64,000 nucleotides of DNA. Source: Paratrimastix pyriformis (taxonomy: Eukaryota > Preaxostyla > Paratrimastigidae). Numbering within the stretch: the first letter of the stretch is position 1; every line of letters begins with the position of its first letter. Where the stretch lies: positions 310,001 to 374,000 of the forward strand of contig JAPMOS010000025.1 of NCBI GenBank assembly GCA_027972325.1, given 5' to 3'. This document shows, in pieces, positions 1 to 15,800 of the stretch. The notes below the pieces were generated by a model. The model was not told the DNA's origin and made no database searches. It was given only the letters and a program-made list of their open reading frames with translations. A program made the position numbers and the translations under genes.

Positions 1-40
1 AAAATACAATCAATTGGCCGCCGAAACCGACACCACATGA

Positions 41-4108
<4,068 letters not shown>

Positions 4109-5357
4109 ACGGCCCCGAGGTGATGAGCCGGCGCTGAGGTGAGCTGATGTGGCGTCCCGGCTTTTTCTCTTTTTTTTCGTTGCGTTGGAACTGCTTTCAG
4201 TTGTTTTTAACTCAGCCCGATCTGACTTCGAACAACCGGATCCCCTTGTAATAACATCGCTTCTCCCTTCAGGGGGGGGGTGCGGGTGGTGCGCCCAATG
4301 GGGATGTCATCCCAATCTTCGGCGCTGGTTGCGGCCTGACGTTCGTCTTTGCGGGGCTCCTTTCTGTTAGAGGCACCCCCCCACGAAAGTCTCCTGAGAC
4401 GCTCTTCTGTCCATCTCCGGACTGATTTGGTCTCTTTCCATGTGGTGACGAAGGAGGAGTGTTAAGGGAAGTGTCTCCTCGGGATGGGCACTCCCACCTT
4501 CCATACGGCGTCTCTATCCCCGGCGATGGAACGCAGTCAGTCTTATGGTCGTTCAGCCTCGGCCGATCCGAAGTGTCTGTGGCTGGTTTGTTGGTTGCTC
4601 TCACATCTTGTAGTGGAAGAGTTCCGACAGGTCGTGTGTTCCCTGCGATTTCCACCTGAATCGGAAGGGGTTATGCTATCGTACACGGCCGCTGATTTGC
4701 AGGACCTTTCTAACATTTACCCGTCGCTTGCACAGCTTGCGGCTTTTTTCGAAATGCATGGTCACGCTCTCCGCTCCGTCCGACTTGCCAATTGCGTTCT
4801 CGAGCTCTTTCATCCGGGTCTGTGCTGCCCACCCCGAGAAGATCGCAAACACAAGCACGCGAACTCTCTTGCAAATTCGGAGTGATATCGCTCGTGCCCC
4901 TCATCACCATTCCTCGCTATGCTGTTGTGCCCGGCTCCACTGGCGGCTCCGGCACCGCTGGTTCCGGCTCCCGTCGCGGCTCCCGTCGCGGCTCCCGTCG
5001 CGGCTCTCCGTCTGTTTCCCCTCCTCTTGGGCTCATCGCCTTTTCTCTTTGGTTGGCAGTGCCGGTCGGTTTCATATACATCGAGCCCACCCTCGGGATG
5101 GATGAATGCCTCCTCCTTTCGGATCGCCTCAGGACGATTGGCCAGCTGCGTGCCTTGCGATATTTTTAAACGAAGCGAGTGCACGGCTCGGCCTGTCGTT
5201 GTGGGGGACGACGTCTGTGTGCTGTGGTTTCTCTCTCCTCTCATCGGGGCGCCACTTGCACAGGTCCCACTCGAACACGGCGTGTCATACATCGAGCATG
5301 GTCTGAACCTTCCTGCCAGGGTTCCCTTCATGTTGATGATTTTCACCCTTCGTCTTC
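4109..5357 (+). other. Unresolved region with weak coding signals
   Basis: No gene can be assigned with confidence. Several GTCTGT-type donors occur on the plus strand (near 4816, 5008 and 5209; also GTCTGA near 5297), with plausible acceptors near 5061, 5137 and 5272. That suggests spliced exons. One in-phase reading starts at ATG 4919, splices 5008-5061 and stops near 5167. Another runs from about 5138 through 5209-5272 and joins in phase, across the (GAT)n tract, to the open stretch at 6247. A 12-bp unit encoding Gly-Ser-Arg-Arg or Ala-Pro-Val-Ala is repeated three times at about 4965-5003. I recognise no domain. Confidence 0.3.
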
Positions 5358-6160
<803 letters not shown>

Positions 6161-6246
6161 CTTTTACCCAATCTCCCCTGCTGCGCGTCGTCTCCACTCC
6201 TCACTGCGGGGGACGCTCTCGCTTCGGGGGACGTTCTCACTGCGGG

Positions 6247-6757
6247 AGACGCTGGCCCTGAGCGCCCAAGCGCATGGCTTCGTTGGATTGATCGACCATC
6301 TGAAGGACTTCTACCTGCTCCAAGTGGCCATCCCCTGTGAGGCCCCCGAGAGGCTGGAACGATTTCAGGCCCTCTTCAAGAAGGTGCTGCCCACATGGAA
6401 CGACGACCTGCGCAAGTTCCGCCGGACCGTCACACCGGGCGACATCTATGAAACACCCGTCGATTTCGTCTATGATCTGCGCGATTACTCCAGGCTGCAG
6501 TCCTTAGCCAGTTCACACGTGCACAGCGCCCCCGTGCCTTGCTTGACTCGTTTCATCACTTCTCTTTAGTCAATCCTCATCGGTCCAGGTCGGCACAGCG
6601 AAGCCCAGCCTCAGGCCACCCACACCCAGCAGCCTCAGGCCCAGCCTCAGCCTCGGGCCACCCAGCCTCAGCCTCACTTGCCATGGGCTTACTCCTTTCC
6701 ACCACCCCCGGGCCTTTACGCCCCCCCCCCCCGCCCCCCCACGGGGTGTCGTGTTGA
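6247..6757 (+). CDS. 3' part of an unrecognised spliced gene
   Basis: An open stretch with ordinary amino-acid composition begins after an AG at about 6246 (TLALSAQAHGFVGLIDHLKD) and runs through an acidic/hydrophobic segment to about 6527. A likely intron (GTGCCT to CTTTAG, about 6530-6568) joins it to a Gln/Pro/His-rich C-terminal tail ending in a TGA at 6755-6757. The 5' end is not resolved; in-phase linkage to an exon near 5138-5297 would place the (GAT)n satellite in a ~950-nt intron. No family recognised. Uncertain whether the tail truly belongs. Confidence 0.4.
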
Positions 6758-6986
6758 TCTATGTTTTTGTTCAGGCGGATAAACTTTTCGAAGAGAATGA
6801 GTGTGGAAGATCAAAAATTTCGGTGGCAGATCATTGCCCTCGTCCGAACCGTTCGTTTTCGCCCAGACTGTGCTCGGACCCGACGGGAATATTGGGGGTT
6901 TGGGGCGACAGTCCTTCTTGTTGGGTTCCCAGGAAGCGTCACAAAGTGCTATGCATGACATCTCCTCCACACTCCCTGTGGCGGGC

Positions 6987-7910
6987 TTAGGCGCGGAAGA
7001 CGAGGAAGTACTGGGCCCGCTGGCTGAAATCCAGGCGCTTCTCCAAGGTGAAGCCTGCCCGCTGCATCTCCTCGACCACCTAAACAGAGGGGGCAAGGAG
7101 GGGCTCAGCAGCAGGGTAACCGATGAGGACGGACGGTCTGCTCGGTGACTTTCATGCTGTCGGGGGGGCCCTTCATCTGGGGGTCGACCGCGCCCGGTAC
7201 GAAGTCGACAATTGCCACGCGGCCGCCGGGCCGGACTTGGGACCGAAGGGCAGCGAGCGCGGCCACACGGTCCGCGAAATGGTGCAAGACGGCTTCGGGA
7301 CGACAGAACAAGGTATTAGCCAGCAAAGAAGGGAAGGAGCGGCACAGACTCACAATGAGGGCGAGATCGACTGGCGTCGGAGGGGCGGGGTTTTCGGGGG
7401 GAACCACATGCGCGTTGAGGTTGGTCAACCCTATCACCATGGGGGATCAGTCGGGGAAACTCAGCACGCACGGACCCTGGTCAACGGCTCGCTTCGCGAT
7501 GAATTGGCACAATGCTGGGTCAGTATCGAGGGCATGGATGTGCGCTTGAGGGAAGGCACGAGCCAACCTCACCGAAAACAGGCCACTTCCAGCCCCCACG
7601 TCGGCGATGTTGCCAGAAAACTCAGCCGGCAAGAGGCTTGCACAAAGAGAAACAATTTCGTCAGGACGCTGCCACGAAACCCGTTGGTCACTCTGTCAAC
7701 TTTGGAGTGAGGAGGAAGCCAGAAAAGGAAACGAACCTCTAAATCCGCAACATCGAAATGCTTGTGGTCGTGATGATGGTGGTGCCCGGTGGCGCAGGCA
7801 GGTGCATGCTTGTGGTGCTCGTGGTGCTCGTGGTGCTCGTGGTGCTCGTGGTGCTCGTGGTGCTCGTGGTGCTCGTGGGTACAGCCGTGGTGGTGTTCGT
7901 GCTGATCCAT
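6987..7910 (-). CDS. Class I SAM-dependent methyltransferase with His/Glu-rich N-terminus
   Basis: Five exons (7737-7910, 7476-7692, 7350-7430, 7135-7292, 6987-7079) give 240 residues. Residues 1-52 are a metal-binding-like stretch built of HEH/EHH repeats, encoded by a 9-bp tandem repeat at about 7815-7875. Residues ~75-240 are a Rossmann methyltransferase: motif [10 protein letters not shown], acidic LDTDP after strand 2, IVTVLHHF (the motif-IV region), the [11 protein letters not shown] strand and a C-terminal QYFLVFRA strand. The family matches small bacterial-type methyltransferases of unassigned substrate; acceptor unknown. Introns are only 44-57 nt, with donors GTTCGT, GTCCGT, GTCTGT and GTCCGT. 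The start is the only ATG upstream of the His tail. Confidence 0.88.
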
Positions 7911-9036
7911 CGGAATGTCCGGGGGTTATGCCCCCAAGACGGACGAATCTCCGGGGTCTCCGCCGCCCTTCTCCGGGACCACCCGATCGTCTTTCATCTT
8001 GTAATTTCACTGTCTCGGTCATCAGCCTGCCGACCATCTATGGAACAAGAAACGCACTACTGTGCATCTATGCCAGGCCTACAGAGGCTGTTCTGGTGCC
8101 GAGACGTTTGATGTTCTCGACAACGAAATTGTTTGGGTCAGGTCTCCTCCCTCACGTGATGCGGAGACCACCTCGCAAGAAAGAGATAGTCGCAGGCACA
8201 GGCAAACACCAACCTCTTTGCTGTTGTGTTTCTCGGCTCGGTGAGGTAGATTGATCCCACTGGTCGGGGGACAAGTCAGACGACAACGGGTGACATTCCT
8301 GACTTTTTGCTCCCCCTCCTCGTATTGGCAGGTGCGAGGCAAGGAGGGGGGGGGGACGGCGATGGGAGACGATGTGCGCCTTTGTCATTTGTGCTGGCGG
8401 ATCTGCGCACTCTGGTTGGGGTGCAGACATGCCCCTGGGTCGTGCCTCTGACCCCGCCCGGCGATGAATGTTGTCTGCCCTCCCGGGGGGGGGGGGGGGG
8501 AGGGGGGGGGGGGGGGCTGGTCTGCTGCGACCGTGTCCCAATAATAAACGCTGCCTCCCCGAAAGTCCTCGCTCCGGTTGCCAGCCCCTCCGGTCCACCC
8601 GCGGGCTTCCCTCGTTGCCCCAGATGGCTGCGTGGAGAGGCGGCCCGTCTCCAACTGTCGGACTGTCACGGTTGGCCGGCTGCGCGAACTGTCACGGTCG
8701 GCCGGCGAGCGGAGGGTTCGGCGAGAGATGCGGCACCAGATGGCCCATCCTGCCGGAGGGGAGGGGTCTTCGGTCGTTTCCATCTCTTCTCCTACTGCTT
8801 TTCCCCGTGGCGACCTGTGGTGCTGACCGGGCAATGAGCCCGAGGCTGCTCCAGCGCTGGAGGAGATTCGACAATGATGCCAGGGACACAATCGTTGGAC
8901 ATACTGAGAGGGTGGAGAGGTGTTGGGAGGATGTTGGGTGGGGATGGTTCCCTCTCGAAATTCGCAAGCAATCTGATTCAGGGGAAGGTCGACTGACGAT
9001 GCCGGCACTGACCTTCGTTTCCTTTCCAACCAACGA
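7911..9036. other. Intergenic region between divergent genes
   Basis: 1126 bp between the starts of the methyltransferase (-) and acyl-CoA synthetase (+). It holds a run of about 30 G at roughly 8487-8518. Open frames here lack composition or domains suggesting protein. Both promoters must lie here, but no recognisable element is visible. Confidence 0.6.
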
Positions 9037-11375
9037 ATGGAAACGCCTCAGCGAGAAACCCCACCTCACTCTGCGATTCGTAGTTGTGAATTAAGCTCCG
9101 AGCTCCAATTGTTGGCACGCGATGCCACTCTCTGGACGTTATTTGAGAAAGCGGCGCATATGTACAGCCGCCTTCCTTTTGTTGGCAAACGCTCTGGGAA
9201 AAAATATGAATGGATCTCATATTCTGAAGGATTTGAGCGCATTCTCAGAATTGGCAACGGCCTTCGTTGTCTGAAGATCCATTCAAAGATGAGTCCACTC
9301 CACGTGGGAATCATTGGACCCGCCTCACCTAACTTTATCCTGGCTGATCTCGCTGTTCATTCTCAGGGAATGATTTCTGTCCCCATTTACCACGGCACCG
9401 ATCTCGATCGTTGCGTCCATGTCTTAAAAGAAGCTCAAGTTGACATCCTTTTCACCAGTGAGATCTGCCTGGATTTGGTCTTCCATCCAGTCTCCGTGTG
9501 GCCCCCACTTACCGCTCCTCATAGGTCACCCGCGCGCGTACACAGTGCCCTTTTCTGCACAGCATTGTTCTGATGAGCGACTACTCGGAGGCTCCTCCCC
9601 CGCAATCACTGGAGGCGGTCGACCCAATTTGGACGCATACGCTTGCAGATCTCGAACAATTGGGTTCTCTCCACCCCGCCGAGCCACACACACCCACACC
9701 CACCCAGACCGCGTGCATCCTATTCACTTCGGGCTCGACCGGCAAGCCAAAGGGTGCCATTTGGACGCATGGGGCGCTGGCTCTGGGTGCGATTGTCGGC
9801 TCCGCGGAGTTGGTGGGTCCTCCTTTTCCACCGCCTGCCCTCAGCCACAAGACGCAAGAACGCTTTTTTGGGTATCTGCCGCCCGCACACATCTTGCAAT
9901 ACCTGCTCTCATTCGGAGGCATCCTCCAGGGTGGAGCCTTAGGCTTTTATTCCGGGGTTTGTTTCAACTTTCCCGCATTTCCCAAAATTTGCGCTTTTCA
10001 AGAGCCCCAAAGAGCTGACTCGTGATTGCCAGGCGCTCGAACCAACAGTATTTCCAGCAGTCCCGCAGGTCCTCGAGCGCCTCGTGAAGTCAATTCGACA
10101 GCAGGCCACCGGACTGAAAGGGTCACTACTCGCAAGGGCGAGCGCCGCGCAGGCCGGCATTTCCACGTCCTCTTCTCCCCTTGGTCGGTCGGTCTTTCGG
10201 CCGTTCACGGATCTTACCTCTTTTACAGGAGCCTCACTCCGCGGTGAGGAGGCGGCGAGCCAGCACTCCACCCTGAGGGCATCCCTTTGGGACTGGACTC
10301 TGCTTCGTAGCATCCGCAAGAGCATCGGCTTTGAGCACCTTCACACCATCATTACTGGCTCCGCCCCCGCCCCCCTGGAGACCTATGATACCCTCACTCG
10401 CCTTTTCCATGTGGATATTCTTGAGGGATACGGGTTGACGGAACTCCTGCCACTCACCCTCTTCCGCGGGAAGCGGGCGCGCGATAGTCTCCGAGAGGAG
10501 AGGTTTACAGTCGCCAGTTCGGCGATCGGTGCAACCCCTCTGCCATCAGTTTGCACGTTATGTGGCAACGATGTTCCGCCCGCCCCCTTCGGGACGGTCG
10601 GGCTGCCTGCCCAAGGCACAGAGATTATGCTGGTTGACCAGGCCGCGCAGGGCCATCCCCTGAGCGAGGGGCGTGGCGAGGTCTCTCCGCGCCTTTCCCT
10701 CTTGTCGCTCAGCTGCCGATAGATTTGGGCGCGCAGCCAGTTTATGTTCTCCGGGTACCTGAACGATCCCGAATCCACGTCTGCTCCCATTTCCTCTGGC
10801 CATCTCTCTTCACTATCCATTGGCGGAAGTGCAAAGACCCTTGCTGCCGGCGGATGGCTCAAGACTGGCGACGCTGGCCAGTGGGCTGGCGGCGAGAAAG
10901 GCCTGGCCCTCCGAATTGTGGGCCGCTTGAAAAGTCTGCTTTCCTCAAATCAGGCGCATGTATGTATGTCTGTCCCCCCCCCCCCCCCCCCCTAGACACC
11001 ACCAAGTTGGCCAACGGGGAATTCGTTCATGTCGAAGCCATCGAGGAATTTTACACGGGCCACAGTTCCCTCCTGGCTCAAGTGATGGTGGCGCCCAACG
11101 ATACCCGACAGGCGCTCGTCGCTCTTGTGGTCCCGGTCCACGTGAACGATCCCCCGTCAAACCAACAAGTGGCCGAGGAGCTTCGGCGTGTGGGGGAGCA
11201 ACCGGGACTGCGCCCTTTTGAGAGGGTGGCTCGGTTTGCTCTCCTCACCGAGAACTTTACGCCCGAGAATGGACTAGCCACCCCGACCCACAAGCTCAAC
11301 CGCCCGGCCATTTCGCGCCGGTTCGAAGAGACGTTGCGCGGCCCACTTTTCGAGGTGTACGGTGCACGAGAGTAG
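9037..11375 (+). CDS. Long-chain acyl-CoA synthetase (AMP-binding)
   Basis: Activates fatty acids to acyl-CoA via acyl-adenylate. Exons 9037-9489, 9546-9956, 10003-10680, 10723-10933 and 10996-11375 join in phase to about 710 residues, typical of ACSL enzymes. Landmarks: P-loop-like ILFTSGSTGKPKG (~9720), YLPPAHILQ, the EGYGLTE adenylation motif (~10424), FGTVGLP, and after the 10681-10722 intron the SGYLNDPE, GWLKTGDAG and GRLKNTTKLANGEFV segments expected around the hinge. A possible extra 45-nt intron at about 10173-10217 would remove 15 residues; it is in frame, so the sequence cannot decide. The intron at 10934-10995 carries a poly-C tract directly before TAG. No membrane segment or peroxisomal signal is evident. 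Confidence 0.93.
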
Positions 11376-11621
11376 ACGAGATGTGTGTGTTGTGTGCCAA
11401 TAGAAGTGCGAACGAAGCGCATCTTAATTCAGAAAACAACCGAATGGACAGGCAAGTGGATTGTTGGGGGGAAGAGAAAAACGGCAGTATGGGAGGGAGC
11501 GGCGAGCTGCGAGGGGGGAAGAGAAAAATGGCGAGAGTATCGGGGGGTGAGGAGAAGGCAGGCACGAGGCGTGGGTGGAGCAAAGTGTGTGTGTGTGAAA
11601 TGAAGCCGGAGTGGGTGCCGT

Positions 11622-12721
11622 TTACTTCTGCTTCTGGCCAGGAGCCGCATCACCGTCAAAGTTGGCGGGGGTTTGGAGGGAGATGGTGATCCACAGGAAG
11701 AAGAGGAGGGCACCAGCGAAAATGATCATGAACAGGACACCCTGGAGGATGGAGGAGGGGAAATAGTGCGTGTCGGGGGTGAGGCCGTTGCTGCTGCGGG
11801 GGCGGGTGGCCTTCACGCGGGGGGCGGCGGGGGCCTGGAGGAGGTTAACGAATGGGTGAGGCGAGCCGAACAAGCCACCACCACCGACCTGGAGCTTGTT
11901 CGAGGCATAGACGGCGGTCATGGTGGGGTACTGCTGAGAGAGCCGGGAGATCATGGCGCCGTGATCCTCCATGTGGCGGCTCATGCAAACAATGACGATC
12001 GACCCATCCTCAACAGTCTCCATGACAAAAAACTTAGCCAAAAGCAACAAATAGATGACAAACCATATCATCGAAAGACTGAGGAATGAGACCAAGCTTG
12101 GAGGCTGCCTCTTTGCAAAGGGGGCTCTCTGATGATGGCAGGAGGACGGTGAGGGCGCGAATGTGGCGAGACACCCAGACCGGCATGAACGCAGACGAGA
12201 GACATGGCGGGAAGAGGCGAAACAGAGTCACGAAGAAGCTCCACGAAGCTGCGGGGAGACTCCTCAATGAAGGGGAAAGCAACAGCAGAGGGAGCAGCGT
12301 TGAAGATCTCCTTCACCAGAGAGATAGAGGAATCCGATTCGAGGAAAGATTGAATCCGCATCTGCTCGCCGGAATGTGGGGCAACCAATGGGAAAGGGAA
12401 TCAATGAGCGAAAAAGAGATATCAGTCAACCGGACCTGCTCCTCCAGGAAGAAGAACAGGGGAGTGCGATCCGACTGTGACAACAAGGAAAGGGAAAAGG
12501 AAAAGCGATATTCCGGGATTTCTAAAATAATCCACACAAACCGCGGATTGGGTACGCTGCATGGTGAGGGCCAGAATCTGCTTCAGATGGTCAGCAGTGA
12601 TGGTTTCGTGAATCTCCTTCGAGTTGTATTCGGAGAAAACATTCTGCGAGTGGGACCAGGCAACCAGAGGGGCGGAAAGAACCGAACTGAAGAGGGCAAA
12701 GGCCAAAAAGATCGCCTTCAT
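11622..12721 (-). CDS. V-ATPase accessory subunit S1 / Ac45 (ATP6AP1, Voa1)-like
   Basis: Likely an assembly or accessory subunit of the vacuolar proton pump. Exons 12542-12721, 12436-12474, 12181-12361, 12064-12128 and 11622-12032 give 291 residues. An N-terminal signal peptide (MKAIFLAFALFSSVLS) is followed directly by APLVAWSHS, as mature Ac45 starts with a PLVLWSS-type sequence. The luminal part is short and unremarkable. Near the C-terminus, one transmembrane helix (LQGVLFMIIFAGALLFFLW) runs into ISLQTPANFDG, resembling the Ac45/Voa1 C-terminal signature, then a short cytosolic tail. Intron 12033-12063 is only 31 nt; it is required because the frame closes without it. The family call rests on the two ends, so moderate confidence. 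Confidence 0.68.
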
Positions 12722-12843
12722 TGAAAGCGGTGAGGTGCTCAACCGGTGGGCAAAGGGCTGTCCTCTGTCTTGGAGAACGTTTTGATTTCCAGGCATTTCC
12801 TTCTGTTTGTGTGGTTTATGGCTTGCCTGGGTCTTCCAAGCGC

Positions 12844-15800
12844 TCAGTGTTTTTGAAGGGCTACCTTACTCATTCCAGCAACGAGATCATCCACCGATCC
12901 ATCGACTTTCTGCCTTGGGGCGGCGCTCGTCGAAGTCTCAAAGCCGCCTTCTCCTGCGACCTCCGTCAATGCCTCAGATACGGGGTGTGGGAGCCAAGGC
13001 TGAAAATCGGTCCATGTTGCCAGTCGGACGGGTCTGCCCTCGGGCTGAACGACCAAGGGTCCGCCGGGCGCTTGGAGGTGATCCTGGACGGCCTTCCACT
13101 CGGGACAGGCAGAAAATGTGGCCCAGCGACCCAAAATGGCCAGGAAGCTCCGTGCCCTGGATGTAGCCACGGTGATGCGCCGCTCGTCACGCATGTGAGG
13201 GCTCGGCATGGGCCCGGTCTGGACCAGCGAGAGCAACACCACATTGTTTTGAGAACCTGCAGGACCGGCGAAATGTGCGGGAGTATGTTAGGCGGCTTGG
13301 GGGTGGTGGCGGTGGGTGGTGGGGGTGGCGGGGGATAGCGGCAGCGACCTTGGAACTGGTCCGTGGTGGCCACCTCGCGGGGCCTGAGGGCCGCCCAAGG
13401 GGAGGCCAGCCGAGCGGCCATCAGGTCGAGGAGGTGTTGGATCAAGGCCACCTGGGCCCGGTAGGGCGAGAGGATGGTGATCTTGGCCGGGCCCAGAGGC
13501 GCCCACGGCTGCTGCTGTCCCCCCCATCCGGGGTCGGGGCTTGGGGGCCGGGGCGCTTGGGGTGGCAGCCAGCAGGTAAAACAGAGCCACCGCGAACAGG
13601 GCCTCCTGTCAACCCCCGTGGGTGGGCGGGTTCGAATTTTTCGGAGTGAGCATCGTGCGCCGCCCCAGGGAGACAGGATATGGGGGGGGGGGGGGGGGGG
13701 GGGGAGCCGACCTGGGCGTTGGTTTCTCTGCCGCAGTCGACACCCCCCCAGCGGCCTCCGCCGCCCTGGTTGGGGGCCGGGCAGAGGTCCACCCAGACGG
13801 CCCCTGTTCGGGTCCAGCGCAGCGGGGCCCCCCGAAGCAGCTGGGCCGCTCGCCCGGCGGGGGCCGCCACCTCGGCCGGGGGTGATGGGCCCACCACCAG
13901 GCCGCTCAGGGCGCCCGCCCACTGGGGCTGGGGAAGCAGGTCCCTCAGACATGGGTACCGCCACCGGTACAAGTCGCAGATCTAGAGGGGAATGGGCGTG
14001 AGAGCAATGTGAAGCCTGCGGGTGAGGGTGTCGAGCGGGAACGGGTGCGGGTGCGGGTGCAGGCAGGTGCCGAGGGGGTGCGGGCCTCAGGGCGGGCGCG
14101 CCCCTGAATGTCCAGCGTGACGGGCCGCACCCCAGCCGCTGGAGGCGCTTGAAGAGGGGCTGGTCGAGGGCAGTCGCCTGGCGCAGCCCCACGTCCCTGC
14201 CACCGCCACCACCACCACCACCCCGCATCCAGATCGGTCAGCATCACCGCCGCCACCACCACCATCCCGCATCCAGATCGGTCAGCATCACCAACACCAC
14301 CACTTCCACGACCACCCTCACCCCCATCTTGGGTCCATGGCGGACCTCACCAGGGGTGCCAGCTGCCGCTCGTCGCCCACCATGAGGACCCGCTCGGGCC
14401 GCAACCCCAGCACGGGCAGCAAGCTGCTCTCGAAGATCTGTCCGCCCCCCCCACGTCAAGCCCGCACCCCGGAATCAGCCCCGCCCCGGCCAGAGGGGGA
14501 CCCGCCCAGACCTTGCCCGCCTCCTCGCAGATGGCGGCCCCCCAGACGATGGGCGCCCGGCCCCCGCGGCCCCCCCGGATGAAGTCGCCCCGGATGGCGG
14601 CACCCGAGCAGGTGGCCAGCACCACGGGCGCCTCGGCAAGCAGTGCCTCGTCCCGCTCGGCACCCCGCAGCTGCGCCCAGCCCCCAGCCCACCGCCAACA
14701 CCCGAGGGTCCGCGTGGGCGGATGGCATGTATCCACAGGTGCCGATTGGTATTGGCGAGGCACCTCGATGGGGAGGGCGAGGAGTGGGCGGGCGGGGGGC
14801 AGGGGGCGGACCCTGATGAAATCCGACAGACGCACGAGACGCTCCAGGTGGGCCACCAGTGGGTGGCCCCGGTCCATGGCTGCGCCCCACCAACAGCCAC
14901 CACCAACAGCCACCACCAACAGCCACCACCAGGACAGACGCCAGCGGAGTGATGACGGTGACGAAGAGCCAGGGGAAACGGGGGGGATCTGCCCACTGAC
15001 CGGCCACGCGGCGGAGGAGCTCGTCCGGGAAGAGCCGCTGCCCATCCGGACCCGACCCGAAGGTGGAAAGGGTCAGAGAGCGTCCCACGAAACACCCCCC
15101 CCCCCCCCCCCGGCCCCTCCACCCATCATGGTGGAGCTCATGCGGGCCAAGGCGGACCTGGCCGGGCGGCCTGACGTCGCCGCGCCTGCGATCCGCCTGG
15201 GCGGCCAGGAACTTGGTCACGAGGGCCGTGGCCTCGTCGGCAGGCAGTCGCTCGCTCCCCGGGGCTGCTGCGGGCCCCCCATCGGCCCCCGGCTCTGCGG
15301 ACGGGCCAGCCGGCCAGCCGACAAGGGCGCCCAGCTTTGCCAGGAGGGCATCGTGCTCGTGCCGCCGCCGGAGGGCAATCGCATCGGCCGTGCAGCTGCC
15401 CCCAGCGCCGACACACAGCAGCCATCCCATCCACGCACCCCCGGCCGACCGGTGGTGTGAAGAGCAGGACGAAGGTTCGGGCGGGGGAGGGAGGCGGGCG
15501 GAGAGGGACGGGGACGGGGACGGGGACGGGGCGCACGAGGCGGACCCCTCGGCGAGGGCGCATGTCGACTGGCCGCCCAGCCGCAGCACAAAGACCGGCC
15601 TGCAGGGTGGGCCGGGGCGAGAGGAACAGAGGAACAGAGCGCGGTGAGCGACGGCGGTGGCCCGTGTGCGCGGGTGGCTGCCGGGGGGGGGGGGGGGGGG
15701 GGCGAGGCGAGTGCACGGGTGGCTGCCGGGGGCGGACCGGATGGGGGCCGGCGGGGCCACGAGCATGGCCGCCAGCTGGTCGAGGGCCGCGTTGGAGTCC

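Noticed and set aside
4149-4370. Short hydrophobic open frame beginning MASRLF
   Set aside because: It starts at GTG, not ATG, and lies in the 3' flank of PFO with no supporting homology or splice pattern.
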